A DNA stretch of 64,000 nucleotides from positions 181,001 through 245,000 of the forward strand of contig JAFEMH010002442.1 in assembly GCA_022495995.1 (NCBI GenBank). Direction: 5' to 3'. Made by a program: the position numbers and the translations under genes. The notes below the pieces were generated by a model. The model saw only the letters and a list, made by a program, of their open reading frames with translations. It did not search any database and was not told the origin of the DNA. Position 1 is the stretch's first letter. Each line of letters opens with the position of its first letter. This document shows, piece by piece, positions 1 to 11,507 of the stretch. This DNA is from Adenophora triphylla var. japonica. Taxonomy: Eukaryota; Streptophyta; Magnoliopsida; Asterales; Campanulaceae.

Positions 1-515
1 TGATAAAGGTGTGTGAGAAAATTTTAAGTTGGATTTTTCATGAAATTGAGTTGGTGAAATTGGGTTGGTGGTTGAAAATATTTTGGATTTTTCATGAAGA
101 TGAATTTTTCATTAAATTGGGAGGGTGAGAATATTTTGATTTTTTCATGAAGTTGGGTTTATTATAAAATTGGGTTGGTGGGTGAGAATATATTTATTTT
201 TTCATAAAGTTGGATTTATCATGAAATTGGATTGGTGGATAAGAATATTTTAGGTTTTTCATAAAGTAAGATTTTTCATGAAATTGGTTGGTTTGGGTTT
301 TCATGAAGATGGCTTTTTACATGAAATTTGGTTGGTGAGTGAAAATATTTTGGGTTTTTTTTTTCATGAAGTTAAGTTTTTCATGAAATATGGCTGGTGG
401 GTGAGAATATTTTGAATTTTTCATGAAATTGAGTTTGTGGATGAGAATATTTTGGACTTTTCATTATGTTGATTTTTTTTCATGAAATTAGGTTGGTGGG
501 TGATTAGGGTGTGGT
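1..515. repeat. Imperfect minisatellite, about 57-62 bp unit
   Basis: A recurring block of the form TTTTTCATGAAATTGGGTT, then GGTGGGTGAGAATATTTTGG, runs from the first base to about 515 in roughly eight diverged copies. Copies differ by small indels and the spacing drifts. No reading frame is kept, so it is non-coding. The array starts outside the window, so its true length is unknown. Confidence 0.8.
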
Positions 516-835
516 CATAAGATTGAAGTATGGGAAAAAGATGCTCAGAAAAAAAATGGTCGAACAGAAGGGGCAGGAAGGGAGAGATTGGATCGAAAAG
601 CTCTTATACCATAATAAAAGTTATAACAAAGATATGTGAAAAAGTTATAAATAAGTTGTGCATGAATTTCATAAAGAAAACACTTAAAGTTTACAATTCA
701 CAAAAGGTGGAATGGTTTCCAAATTATTCTAGATACATGAAATAAGAAAATATAAAATAGTAATCTTATTATAGAAGTAAATAATACAAGCTATAAAAAA
801 TATATAACTATATGTCAAGAAGGATTCTTGATATC
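516..835. other. Spacer with no recognisable gene
   Basis: AT-rich sequence between the minisatellite and the LTR element. A 71-codon open frame starting at 530 is lysine-rich and resembles nothing I recognise. I see no splice, promoter or RNA signal here. Confidence 0.5.
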
Positions 836-1400
836 TGATGTGCTCATAACAAAATATTATGCCCGATAAACGTGTACCCGGGCCAAGTTTGAATATGATC
901 AATTTGGGCCCCTATTTCAACAATCTCGTCAAAAAGCTTGGTTCTCGCTGTTGGTTCTCGCCAATATTATGGTTGTCGCCAAAGTTATGGTTATTGTTCT
1001 GGTTGTCGCCAATGGCTTGGTTGTCGCATGTCGTACCTTGGTTCTCTCAGCATGCTTATGTCTCCAGGTGAGAACCATGCCACTTGTCAAGTTTCTGGCC
1101 TACACCTTATCCAAATGAAATCTTTTGTTAGATTGACACGTGTCAAGTTAAAAGGATAATGTCCCCCACTTGCTTAGATATATATACTTCCTCCCTCCAT
1201 TTACAATGTATGTGAGTTATAAGATTTCTCTCTCCTCTCTCTCTCTCTCTCTAGAAATATAAGGTATTATGTTATATATAAAATGTCATGAATCAGATTG
1301 ATGATTCTCACGCTAGAGGGTTTTGGGGGGAAGGGTCCCCCCACCCCTAACGGTGTCTTATTTTGTAAGTCTCACATTACATCGGACCCGAGGAGCGTTC
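836..1400 (+). repeat. Probable 5' LTR of the non-autonomous element (3' limit uncertain)
   Basis: The first 150-190 bp match the copy at 6796-6987. Downstream there is a CT-rich stretch (1225-1254) and a TATAAGG/TATATATAAA context. The LTR may end near the CACATTACA at about 1375-1385, with GCGTTCATCTGG just beyond as a weak primer-site candidate, but this is not settled. Confidence 0.4.
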
Positions 1401-3059
1401 ATCTGGATCGTACACCGTTGCCACCCCCTGTCCGTCATGTGCAACCATTTTGGCATGGAAGCATCAGTTGATTCCGCTGCCGGGACTGACATTTTCCGGC
1501 GAGTCGTGCCGAATTAGAGGAGCCGATTGTATCAAGCTAGACTACAGTGAGGGATGGCAGCAGATCTGGACGGGCGGAGCAGCCGGAGTTGGTAGTCAAC
1601 AGTTTCCATTTTTTCTGGGCAGAGGTAAAATCAGATCCAAATTAGGATCAGATTCGGATTTGGTAATAACATCGGAGGAGAATATATGGAGAAGAGGAGG
1701 AGGAAGGGCAGATCTGGAATATGTTAGTCACCGGAGAAGAGCTGTTCGCCGAAAAAGTAAAGGGAAAGGTAGAGAGAAAAAGCAAAAAATAAACGATCGT
1801 AAAGGTTCATCTCACATCTCGCCAGTTCGGTTGAAATCGCAAATGAGCAAAGGCGGAAAGAGATGACGGGATTGAGAATTTATTGAAAGGAAATCGCAAA
1901 TCAATTGGCCGAAAACTGTCAAGATGGAGAAACTGATGGGCGAGAAAAATGAAAGCAAGAAGTCGCAAAATGAAATTGGAAATTGTAAATTCCAAGTCGC
2001 AAAGTTCATATCGCCAAAAACCAAGTCACAGAAAATGGAAATGACAGAAATTGAAATCGCAGAGTGGGAAAGAAAGGGGACTCACAGTGTATTTCGCCCA
2101 AAGTTGATAAAAGTCGCCGGTAAACCAAGCCGCCCTCCTCAGAAGCCGCGGAGCGAGATTGATATTGAGCGAGAAGTTGGGGGAGATTTGGGGTTGGAGA
2201 TCGGATGAGAAGCAGATCAGGGCGGAGTTGCGAGGGGCGACTTCAACCCGGGGTAGATCAAAGGCAAGAGCGAAGCGTAGCAGTGGCTTTGATTGTCGCC
2301 GAAAGTGGCAGTAGCCATGGATGTCGCAGGCAGTATCCTTGGCCTTGGATGTCAGCGGTTCATGAATCTAAATGGAAAGGAGCGGGAAAGGTGAGGGTCA
2401 TTCGCACGTCGCTTGGCAGGAATCGAGGTCGTACTTGGAAGTCGCCAGCAGTGATGTCGCCGGGAAGTGGGGATCTCGCCTGGAGCAAAGGAGGTCTTTG
2501 TTTGGGAGAGGTTGCCGTCGGAAGTGGTCGCCGTCGGAGGATGTCGCTGATGGACTGTTGAGAATGGAAAATGAATGGAAAATGAGTGAAAATAGGAAGA
2601 GAATGTGGCAGAGTAGTGGGCTGAAATTGAATGGCTGGGAATTGATTGGCAGTGGGGACCCCACCGTAAAGATAGATGGAACAAGTTACATACCAACAGT
2701 ATCTTCCTCCGTTAAATATCTGATGATCGTTAGAATTCTCCGTTAAAGCTCAACAGAATTCATCCGAAATATCGCTAACCTCCATCATGTCATCTCTTCC
2801 CATCTTTTCTATTCATGTTAGATGATTTTTATATGAACCCATTATGTGAGAATATGAATGTATGCTTAAAAATTCCATTACATAGCAAAGTCAAAGGTGT
2901 TCTCTGTTTACTATGCTCACTTGATAGAAGGGATTTAATAATTCCCTTGGACAAAAACTGAATGTATGTTAAAGATGGCTCATATACGAAATTCTAATAA
3001 GATTGTGTTGGGCTTTATTTAATTTTGGGGATATAAATTATTAAACTTTGAATAGAGTT

Positions 3060-3165
3060 ATTTGAATTAGTCCCCGCCTAATCCCGACTAGTCCCCGCCT
3101 AGGCGATAGGCCCGGCTCCGCCGCCTAGCAGCCGCCTAGCGATTTTTAGAACCTTGAGTCAAAAT
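3060..3165. repeat. GC-rich CGCCTAGGCG repeat remnant
   Basis: A short GC-rich block with repeated GCCTAGGCG/CCGCCTAGC words, flanked by AAAATCGC-type sequence (TAGCGATTTTTAGAACC). This arrangement is common in plant hAT-type MITEs. Only one end is convincing, so it is recorded as a remnant. Confidence 0.35.
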
Positions 3166-3632
3166 GCGGATATGACTGTGTGTTTGCATTTAAATGACAT
3201 GAAATATAAGTGGCTAAATATGAATGAATGTGGATTAGTATTATCTTGCAGTATGCTTCGTGTCAATTTGTTAAAATTATGTCTTTACGTAATTGTTGAC
3301 TGTTGAGAAATTGTCACATTAGTAAAATAGTGCATTTCGATCGAAATTAGTATAAAAGGATTATGACACAAGAAAAATGATATTCCATAAAGTAAAATAC
3401 GTGAGTTTTATGTTTTGTGTTTATGTGCAAAATTTTGTCAGAATTATGAAAAGTTACGCTAATATCGGAAGCGGAAATGAAAGTATCATGGTATAGGGAT
3501 ACGTTAACCCGCTACAGATTTGAGATCTTGAAATGATGAATATTGAAAAAAAGATAGTCAGAATAATATGCTTGAAATGAATAAACTCAGTAAAATGTGA
3601 AAGATATTGTGGTTTATTATTTCTTTCGTTTA

Positions 3633-3914
3633 CTCCCTCCGTCCCACGTGAATGCAAACTTATTTCCATTTTGGTCCGTCCCACGTGAATGCAAACTGCC
3701 CAAAATGGAAACAAATTTATTATTTTATATTCACCCTACCCCACCCACTCATTCTCTCTCTTCATTTTCCATCATACAATTTATTCAACCAACCTACTAT
3801 TAACTCCACTCATTCTCTCTCTTCATTTCCTACCACACATTTTCATTATCTTAATAATACTCCTTAATTATTGTGCCCGGAAAAACGGTTTGCAATGACG
3901 TGGGACGGAGGGAG
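3633..3914. mobile_element. Stowaway MITE (282 bp)
   Basis: Starts CTCCCTCCGTCCCACGTGAA and ends with the inverse ACGTGGGACGGAGGGAG, flanked on both sides by TA. No ORF. The same subfamily (CTCC-TCCGTCCCACGTGAATGC start) reappears at 63846 and runs off the window. It is nested in the 0.8-7.0 kb LTR-like element. Confidence 0.9.
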
Positions 3915-4199
3915 TATATAATAGTTGCGTAATATTTGCTTGTTGTGTCAAATAAAAAGAAAGTGTTTACTAGATTTGCGAATGACTACCTCGTGTCTTT
4001 CGTAGGTACTATGTCAAGTATGACAAAGTCACCAAGTGAAGGTTGCCGCTAGAAAGCTGCACCAAAAGTTGATAAATTGAAGGTTGCCGCCAAGTAAAGC
4101 TTGAAGGTTGCCGCCAAGTGAAGGTTGCCGCTAGAAAGCTGCACCAAAATTTGATAAAGTGAAGGTTGCTGCCAAGTAAATCTTGAAGATGGAGGCAAG

Positions 4200-5225
4200 T
4201 GAAGGTTGCCGCCCAGAAATTCATGGCAGAGGCCAGGCACAAAAAGTCCTGGCATAAGGTCGCACGAAAGTCCTGGAAGATGCCAAGCACGAAAGTCCTG
4301 GCATAAGGTCGGGTATAGAAAGTCCCGGCTTTTAACGGGCACGAGAAAGTCTGGTAGAGGTCGAGCACGAAAGTCTTGGCGGAGGTCGAGACACGAAAGT
4401 TACGGCATAAGGTCGAGCACAGAAAGTCCCAACTTTTTTACGGGCACAGAAAGTCCTGGCAGAGGCCGAGCACGAAGAAGTCCTGGCGAGGTCGGGCACA
4501 GAAAGTCCTGGTAGAGGTCATGCACAGAAAGTCTCGACTTTTTAATGGGCACAGAAAATCCTGGCAGAGGCCAGGCACAGGAAGTCCTGGCAGAGGTCGA
4601 GCACGAAAGTCTGGCGAGAGGTCGAGGCACGAAAGTCCTGGCATAAGGTCGGGCACGAAACTCCCGGCTTTTAACGGGCACGAGAAAGTCTGGCATAAGG
4701 TCGAGCAGAAGTCCCGGCTTTTTAACGGGCACAGAAAGTCCTGGCATAAGGTCGGGACAGAAAGTCCCGGCTTTTTAACGGGCACGAAAGTCTGGCGAGA
4801 GGCCGAGGCACGAAAAGTCCCTGGCGAGAGGTCGGACACGAAAGTTACGGCATAAGGTCAGGCACAGAAAGTCCCGACTTTTTAACGGGTACAGAAAGTC
4901 CTGGCAGAGGCTAGGCACAGAAAGTCCTGGCAGAGGCCAGCCACAGAAAGTCCTGGTAGAGGTCAGGCACATAAAGTCCTGGTAGAGGTCATGCACAGAA
5001 AGTCTCGGCTTTTTAACGGGCACAGAAAATCCTAGCAGAGGCCAGGCACAGAAAGTCCTGGCAGAGATCAGGCACAGAAAGTCCTAGCAGAGGTCAGGCA
5101 CAGAAAGTCCTGGCATAAGGTCAGGCACAGAAAGTCCCGGCTTTTTAACGAGCACAGAAAGTCCTGGCATAAGGTCAGGCACAGAAAGTCCTGGTTTTTT
5201 AACAGGCACAGAAAAGACCCGGCTT
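4200..5225. repeat. Tandem array inside the LTR-like element (about 28-33 bp core)
   Basis: A core of CACAGAAAGTCCTGGCA(GA/TAA)GGTC(G/A)GGCA is repeated some thirty times. Every third or fourth core carries CCCGGCTTTTTAACGGG instead, so there is a higher-order unit of about 100 bp. The array is much more GC-rich than its surroundings. Open frames across it on both strands are by-products of a repeat length close to a multiple of three and are not genes. Confidence 0.9.
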
Positions 5226-6795
5226 GAAGGTGCCAAGCAAAAAGATGAACAAGAATTGGAACAAGATAGTTTGTCCAAGGGATCAAAGGCGCCAGCTTTG
5301 GTCTAAGGCGGTTTGTTAAAGACAAGGTTTGCATCAACTGCGATCTATTGAAGATGCGGTTTGCATCAATGACGGTTTCCAAGTAATGCAGTTTGCATCA
5401 AACACAGCTGCCAGTTAATGCGGTTCGCATTAAAGGTGGTTTCCAAGTGATTCAGTTCGCATCAAGAGAGGTTGGTATTTAAGTGCGGTTTTGATCAAAT
5501 GTGGTTTTGATTAGTGCGGTTTTGGTCAGTGAGGTTTTAGGCCAAGTGCAGTTTGCCGCAGGCGGTTTTGATAAGAGTTTTGGGTCAAGTCGCCACAAAG
5601 CTAAGTAAAGCTGAAAGGCGAGAAACATAACTGAGGAGTAAGGGTGCCTAAAGACAAACCTCACTCTTTTGAAGGGAATAGTATGTATATGGAGATAAAG
5701 GTCGTAAAGTGAATCTTTGATAAGCTATCGAAGCAAAAAGATAAACTATTGAAGCAAGGTAAAGCAGGCGACATGCAAAAGATGAAAATTCAAAGCAAAT
5801 TAAAGAAAGCAAATCAACGAATATCAAAGGAAGAAACCATTCATAAAGGAGAGAATTAAAGTCAAAGTCAAAGTCGCAAACCACGACAACCAAGTAACAA
5901 GCAAAATTAAAGACAAAATGTAAATTGTTTGATACAGACCCATATCAAATTAAATTGTTTAAAAAGTATCGAGTTCAAGGGGGATCGGGGATGTGCATGG
6001 TATTGGTAGAATACGTGGTGCTTTTTAGAGCATGTAGACTGATCCATTGGTGGCAGTTTGTATGGCAGCAGTTACAATCATGAAAGGAATTTACAAAGGT
6101 TTTTGGGATCTAGTTGGGAGAAGATTGTTTGAGGTCCTTTTTGAAGTTTGGTTTTGATCCTAAAGAATGTCATGATTTATGTGGTTTTGGAATGTTGGCC
6201 ATGTATATAGGTTTATATGTGTTTAGGGTTTGCTTTATTTTCTTTGCGGTCAACCGCATTTATGCGGTTTGGTATATGGAACAACCGCGCGGTCAAGCTC
6301 ATTTGTGGTCAGCATGATTCATTGCGGTTTGAGGCTTATGCGGTTTCAGGTGCAGTCAAAATTAAGTGCGATTTGGCTTAGCGCGGTCAGATTTATGGTT
6401 GCTGGCATAAAGTGTGGGTGATATCTAAGAATGTGGATGTCGCAAGGATACACTCATTTGTGGGAAAGAAATTGAATCAACTGGAACAAGTCGCCGGCTA
6501 TACTCGCCGCTTGGAAGGAAGTCGCAGTCAACTGGCCCGAAAGCTTTCGAGGTCAGCCAGAATTTGTAAAAATGGGTGGAATTGGAAGGTCTTGAAATGA
6601 AATGGAAAAGAGAAAATGCAAAAAGTTGAAATGAAATGAGAAGTCAGTAATAAAAAGTGTTGGAAGGGTCAGGGAAACGGACCTATGTTCTATACCGGGG
6701 AAATTGACTCGATATGATAATCTCTATTTTGTTATGTGTATTATTTTACTCCTCAAATCTATCATGAATAATCGAGCTTAGGAGTCAGGGGCTTC

Positions 6796-6987
6796 TGATG
6801 TACCCATAACAAAATATTATACCCAATAAGCGTGTACCCGACCCAAGTTCGAATATGATCAATATGGGCCCCTATTTCAATGATCTCGTCAAAAAGCTTG
6901 GTTCTCGCCAATATTATGGTTGTCGCCAAAGTTATGGTTATTGTTCTGGTTGTTGCCATTGGCTTGGTTGTCGCATGTCGCACCTTG
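6796..6987 (+). repeat. Truncated 3' LTR of the non-autonomous element
   Basis: Direct copy of 836-1045, starting TGATGTACCCATAACA. Similarity stops after GTCGCATGTCGCACCTTG, where the 61-bp tandem array begins. Confidence 0.65.
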
Positions 6988-7428
6988 ATGAGTTAACTGT
7001 ATAATGGTTTTCACATTAATAAAATGAGAATTCTATTTCACAGTTTTGATGAGTTAACTGTATAATGGTTTTCACATTTATAAACTGAGAATTCTATTTC
7101 ACAGTTTTGATGAGTTAACTATATAATGGTTTTCACATTTATAAACTGAGAATTCTATTTCACAGTTTTTATTTTTATGAGTTAACTGTATAATGGTTTT
7201 CACATTTATTATTTATAAACTGAGAATTCTAGTTCACAATTTTTGATGAGTATAACTGTATAATGATTTTCACATTTATAAACTGAGAATTCCATTTCAT
7301 AGTTTTGATGAGTATAACTGTATAATGGTTTTCACATTTATAAACTGAGAATTCTATTTCACAATTTTGATGAGTATAACTGTATAATGGTTTTCACATT
7401 TATAAACTGAGAACTCTATTTCACAGTT
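6986..7428. repeat. Seven-copy tandem repeat, 61-bp unit
   Basis: The unit runs TTGATGAGTTAACTGTATAA, TGGTTTTCACATTTATAAAC, TGAGAATTCTATTTCACAGTT and is repeated seven times with few changes. Copy 4 has short insertions. The array abuts the truncated LTR on its left. On its right come degenerate inverted pieces of the same words (7440-7620), suggesting it is the subterminal part of another transposon. Confidence 0.9.
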
Positions 7429-7618
7429 ATATAAAAATGTGAAATGCACATCACAGTTATTTCACAAATAATGCATAAGGATAATCAACTGTGAAAATCT
7501 ATAAAACATTAATGTGAAATATAATTCTCAGTTTATAACATAAACCAACACAGTTATAACATAAACAAATTCTATTTCACAATTATTTAAATAAATGTGA
7601 AATAGAATTCACTGTTAT

Positions 7619-8005
7619 TTACACCAAAACTTGTGTCCAAGTTTCATGAGAAAGTACAAGGGCATCAATCTTCCCTCGCTTCCTTTGCAAAATTTCAACC
7701 TGCTTCTGAAACAGTTCCAGGCAGGTTTCCATAAAACTTCTAGAGCATCTTTTAACATCAACAATTTTAACTTTTCTGAATGGGCTCACGACCATAGTAA
7801 ACATGTTCTTAACTGTTTCTGAATCCAAAGTTTTGCAGATACTTTTGCAAACAAGTGATAAGTTTTCAGCACTTTCTTGGATCTCCTCAACTGCTGTTTC
7901 TTCTTTGGCACATAATTGTTTGTCACAATTGTCCTGAGGCTTTTCACCGGGGGAGAAATTGTAAATCTTGTGTAAGGAAAAATTGTAAATCCTGTGGCAA
8001 AGCAT
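7619..8005 (-). pseudogene. Unidentified captured coding fragment
   Basis: An open minus-strand frame of about 128 codons. From residue 21 it has gene-like composition: a Lys/Glu-rich stretch, several cysteines, and amphipathic segments ending in LSHETWTQVLV before the stop. I do not recognise the family. It has no neighbouring exons that I can join to it, and it lies in the fragment-capture region, so a truncated exon is more likely than a complete small gene. Confidence 0.3.
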
Positions 8006-8954
8006 TCATCAGTCAACAATGAAGATAAAACTCAATCATGAAAGAAAATTCAAACTACATCATGCATAAGTTAACATTTAAATTAGAGGTCGGAAGGATA
8101 TAAGCTCCCAACTAACAATATCGAATATCAAATGTTAATCAGATGGATAGAAATTTGTATTAGACATCCAACTCAGAACCTCTAGTTATTTAACGTACAA
8201 ACTGAAAATAAAATGTTAAATTAGTTTTTTTTAGACTAAGCCTTTGGGATAGCATGAAGGAACCATCATCGTACTTTTCATACTATCAATATTCGCCACA
8301 ACAAAATACAGTCCAACCGCAGATCAACAGCATAAGCTTTATCTAACTTTTGAAGGCCAGGTACAATGACCCTTTGGACTGAAAGCAATACTTTCCTTGG
8401 TTAACAGGCGTTCATAATCTTAAATCTTAGTTCATGTTGCTTATTTCTCTTGGGCCTAAAACAAATGTCTCAAATTGATGATAAAAAATTGATGATAAAT
8501 AAATGAGACAGAAAGTGCAGAGCATACAAAAGAAGTTCTCTATATAACAACATACTGAATTTAATAATAGTTGTTCACTAAGTTAACCCACAAAAAGGAA
8601 GTATGATTAAAAATAACCACGAAACCACACTTCTTTCCGGCATTTCATCAAACACTTCCCGCACATCATCCAAGCACCGCAAGACGCATAAACATGAAAA
8701 ACAATAATTCAAAGACACTTCTCAGTTCACAGCCCCCCATCTCAAAAAATAAATACAATGACCCTGTATAAATTTAACTACATCCACTTTCTCATAACTA
8801 AATTTCACTCTACATAAGTTTGCAAATTTCACACACTAGATAAGAGAAAAATACAAGATCAGCGGGTAAAGAGTCAACCTTTCTAGCCAAGAAAACATAA
8901 TTAATTAACATAATGCTATCAATACAAAGTAAGAAGTATACCAAAAGAAAATAC

Positions 8955-9018
8955 CTGAATGAAATGTAATCTGACTGATTAGCGAAAGTGATGATCCGTT
9001 TTGCATCAGGCTTCGGAA
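8955..9018 (-). pseudogene. Single captured exon of IMP4 (U3 snoRNP Brix-domain protein)
   Basis: Read on the minus strand, a TTTCAAG acceptor is followed by 64 bp encoding (V)PKPDAKRIITFANQSDYISF(R) and then a GTATTT donor. This matches a conserved segment near the C-terminal end of the Brix domain of IMP4, a component of the U3 processome that acts in the nucleolus. No other IMP4 exon is present in the window on either side, so this is an isolated exon. It keeps both splice signals and the frame shows no damage, which suggests recent capture. Recognition is from memory of the family; a protein search would settle it. Confidence 0.7.
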
Positions 9019-9232
9019 CTTGAAAGATAAATAGGCATAACTTAATCATTTGGATAGCTCTAATAGCACAGAAAAACCCAAAGGTCTTTCTCGATCTCCT
9101 TACAAATGAAGCTATAAAACAAATAAATTATAAACTCCTAAAAAATTAAGCTTTCTCAGGAACATTAATTAACTTGAGAAAACACTAAACACTCATCTGC
9201 TTTACTAATACTAGTATTACTAACTGCAAAAC

Positions 9233-9832
9233 TTATGGGCATAATGCAATATTGAGGGGTTGTTGATCTTTCATCATACTGGGAGGAGGCAGTGGAGGAT
9301 CATTATCGATCATCAATTCGTTCATCCAAGAAACTTCATCCGTCCCTAGCTCATCAAAATCCCAAACAGGCAACTCACTAGCTTCGTTACTTTCAAATCC
9401 AGGGATTTGAAGATCGTCAAAATCTCCAAACCCATCATCCAGAGATTGTGTGAAATCGTCCAAGAATAGTGAATCCAGCTCCATTCCCAAATCCAAACCG
9501 TATTTCATTCTCAAGGCCTCAAAGTCTTCGTCCTAGACTACGAAGGCCATGGTCAATCTCAAGGCCTCAAAGCCTTCGTCCCCAACGTTGATCTCATAAT
9601 TGACGATTGCGTCCCCTTCTTCAACTCCATTCTCGATCAAACATCTGTAACACCCGCCGGAGCTCGTCAATTGCGCATCGTCAATTGCAGAGAAAGCCAA
9701 TTGTGCATAGAGAGAGAAACGTAATTGCGCATAGAAAGAGAAAAAGAATGAGCAGAGAGCAGTTTTGCCATTTAAATGGTTATGAAATATTTTAAAAGGA
9801 GCTAAGGGATTTATTGGTAAAATGAATTTCAA
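9233..9832 (-). pseudogene. Acidic, Phe/Leu-rich coding fragment with internal stop
   Basis: One continuous minus-strand frame runs from about 9650 to 9233 and is broken by a single TAG near 9530. The downstream 93 codons are strongly acidic (FLDDFTQSLDDGFGDFDD, WDFDELGTDEVSWM) and look like a transcriptional activation tail. Around the stop, a GACGAAG(G/A)CTTTGAGGCC segment is duplicated in tandem and the stop lies in the spacer between the two copies, so the duplication may have created it. The family is not recognised. It is most likely a captured fragment. Confidence 0.35.
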
Positions 9833-10027
9833 CTTATGGACCCTAAGGTAAAATATGAAATGTGGTGTTTTTTTTTAATAAATTTCACCTTCTAATAGGG
9901 GCTTATTGGTAAAAATATATTTTATTTAATGTATAGCTTGTTTTGGAATGGGTCATCATGCGAGCGAGTGTACAAACCATTTGAAGATTTGAAAAAAATA
10001 GAGGATGAACTTTACCGTGCGCTACAG

Positions 10028-10143
10028 TAAAGATGAAGATGAGACCTTAAATGTCTTCTTTAAATTTTTAACTCAATACACATTAAAGATGAAGATGAGA
10101 CCTTTATTGTCTTCTTTAAATTTTTAACTCAATACACATTTTG
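10028..10143. repeat. Tandem duplication, 2 x about 58 bp
   Basis: The block AAAGATGAAGATGAGACC through TTTTTAACTCAATACACATT occurs twice in direct succession with two or three differences. Non-coding. Confidence 0.85.
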
Positions 10144-10418
10144 TTGATGACAATTTTGATGTTGAATCTCATGTTAAACGGGATGTTAGAACATTGTTTA
10201 AACTAGTGATACACTTGTTCGTTAATTATACGAGCATTAAACTATTTCAAAAAAAAATTAAATTTTCAGCATAATATCTAAGTAAAAAATTATAGATGAA
10301 AGATAAAAAAATAATACTTTCACCGTCTTATATGAGTTTACAATAAATATTTACAAAAAATTAAATATATTTATATTTTAAAGTTTATTAGGACTATTAT
10401 AATTAAGGAATTGTTTTA

Positions 10419-11498
10419 GAGTTGGTCTTATAAAAAATGCGTTTTTTCTGGCACTTAGAAAAAACGTGTTTTGTGTTTTCTCGATTGTGCCAGTGCCAGT
10501 TAAACAAAATGCCAGTGTGATAAAGTGCCAGTGCATGTGTAACAAAATGCTAGTGAAAAAAGTGCCAGTACCAATTTAACAAAGTGCCAGTGTAAACTGG
10601 CACTTTGTTAAACTGGCACTGACACTTTTTACACGATCACTTTTATATACATGAACTGGCACTCTTCACACTGGCACTCTGTTACACTAACACTGGCACT
10701 TTGTTACACTAACATTTTTGCTGGCTCTCAAAAACACAAGCACTGGCATTCAAAAACACATGCACTGGCATTCAAAAATACATGCACTGGCACTCAAAAA
10801 TACTGGTAATAATTTTTGCTGGCTCTCAAAAACAAAAGCACTGGCACTCGTAAACACATGGACTGGCACTCCAAAACACATGGACTGGCACTCCAAAACA
10901 CATACACTGACATCTAATTACCCAGTCCCCTGCACACCATTCTACACCTTGCTGGCACTCACCCTTAACCTTGCTGGCACTCTACCAATTGATATCTGAC
11001 ACTCTACCAATTGATATTCAAAACCTAAAACCCACAAAATAAGTTCTAATTTAGATCAAGAAAAGAGATGGGTAATCAGAAACAAATAAATTGAACAGAA
11101 TAAACGAATTCAATATCATCTGTTCAGACAATGAAATCAGAAAAGATCTCTGAAGTGAAACGCATACAAACGCCAAATTTTGAAATTAAAAGCAACCAAT
11201 CTGAACATCCTTCATTGAAAAAAAGTGCTCCCACTACCAAATTCAAAAATTCGAAGATGAAGTGAGAGAGGATGGGAAGGGAGGTTAATCTGATATGAAA
11301 TTCATATCTAGATTTGAAGATAATGCGGTCATTTGAAGATGGTGAGGGTTGGGATGGTGTAGGGAAAGGGGTGGGTCGCCGTTTCTGCAATCCGATCGGA
11401 TTTGTAGATGAAGAAGAAGAGAGAAAGGGGCCGAGCGCGACGGGTGAAAAACACGTTTTTTGTTAATCTTAAAAACGCGTTTTTTACAAGTTTTTGGC
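10419..11498. mobile_element. Pack-MULE A (1080 bp), 9-bp target duplication
   Basis: Flanked by a perfect 9-bp duplication ATTGTTTTA (10410-10418 and 11499-11507), the hallmark of Mutator-like insertion. The left end is GAGTTGGTCTTATAAAAAAT with GCGTTTTTT following; the right end is the inverse of GCCAAAAACTTGTAAAAAAC. Just inside the left end is an array of GTGCCAGTG/CTGGCACTTTGTTA words (10490-11000). The right half is unique sequence with open minus-strand frames (11124-11390) that look like an acquired genomic fragment. No transposase. The same ends and array occur inverted in the element at 17629-18768. Confidence 0.9.
10490..11005. repeat. GTGCCAGTG / CTGGCACTT word array of Pack-MULE A
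   Basis: More than twenty copies of a 9-12 bp word with TGCCAGT or its complement ACTGGCA at variable spacing. Orientation switches within the array, at about 10600, so it can fold on itself. Non-coding; the 93-codon frame at 10718 is a by-product of the repeat. Confidence 0.85.
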
Positions 11499-11507
11499 AT
11501 TGTTTTA

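Larger units (their letters stand above)
836..6987 (+). mobile_element. Large non-autonomous LTR-retrotransposon-like element (LARD-type)
   Basis: Two direct copies of a TGATGT(G/A)C(T/C)CATAACA-starting sequence lie at 836 and 6796 and match for about 190 bp with scattered substitutions. The second copy is preceded by a purine-rich AGGAGTCAGGGG stretch that fits a polypurine tract. Between them are 5.4 kb with no gag, protease, integrase or RT motifs. The interior holds a GTCGC-rich segment (about 0.9-2.6 kb), a nested Stowaway MITE, a 1-kb tandem array (4.2-5.2 kb) and a TGCGGTTTGCATCAA-type short repeat (5.3-5.6 kb). Internal arrays are known in Tat/Ogre-type gypsy elements, but family assignment is only inference. 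The right LTR is truncated where the next repeat begins, so no target duplication can be read. Confidence 0.5.
7429..10018. mobile_element. Region of captured gene fragments, carrier element not delimited
   Basis: Directly right of the 61-bp array there are at least three unrelated minus-strand coding pieces: an unidentified open frame at 7619-8005, one IMP4 exon with both splice sites (8955-9018), and an acidic frame (9233-9832). A mix of fragments from different genes, without the rest of those genes, is what Pack-MULEs and Helitrons carry. I could not find a convincing matched pair of ends or a CTRR hairpin, so the type of carrier is open. Confidence 0.45.

Noticed and set aside
4376..4855. 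Long open frames on both strands across the 4.2-5.2 kb array
   Set aside because: They follow the tandem repeat on both strands, have repetitive basic composition (HRKSW) and no start context or domain.
6986..7428. CRISPR-like array
   Set aside because: Units follow each other without unique spacers, in a plant nuclear context; plain tandem repeat.
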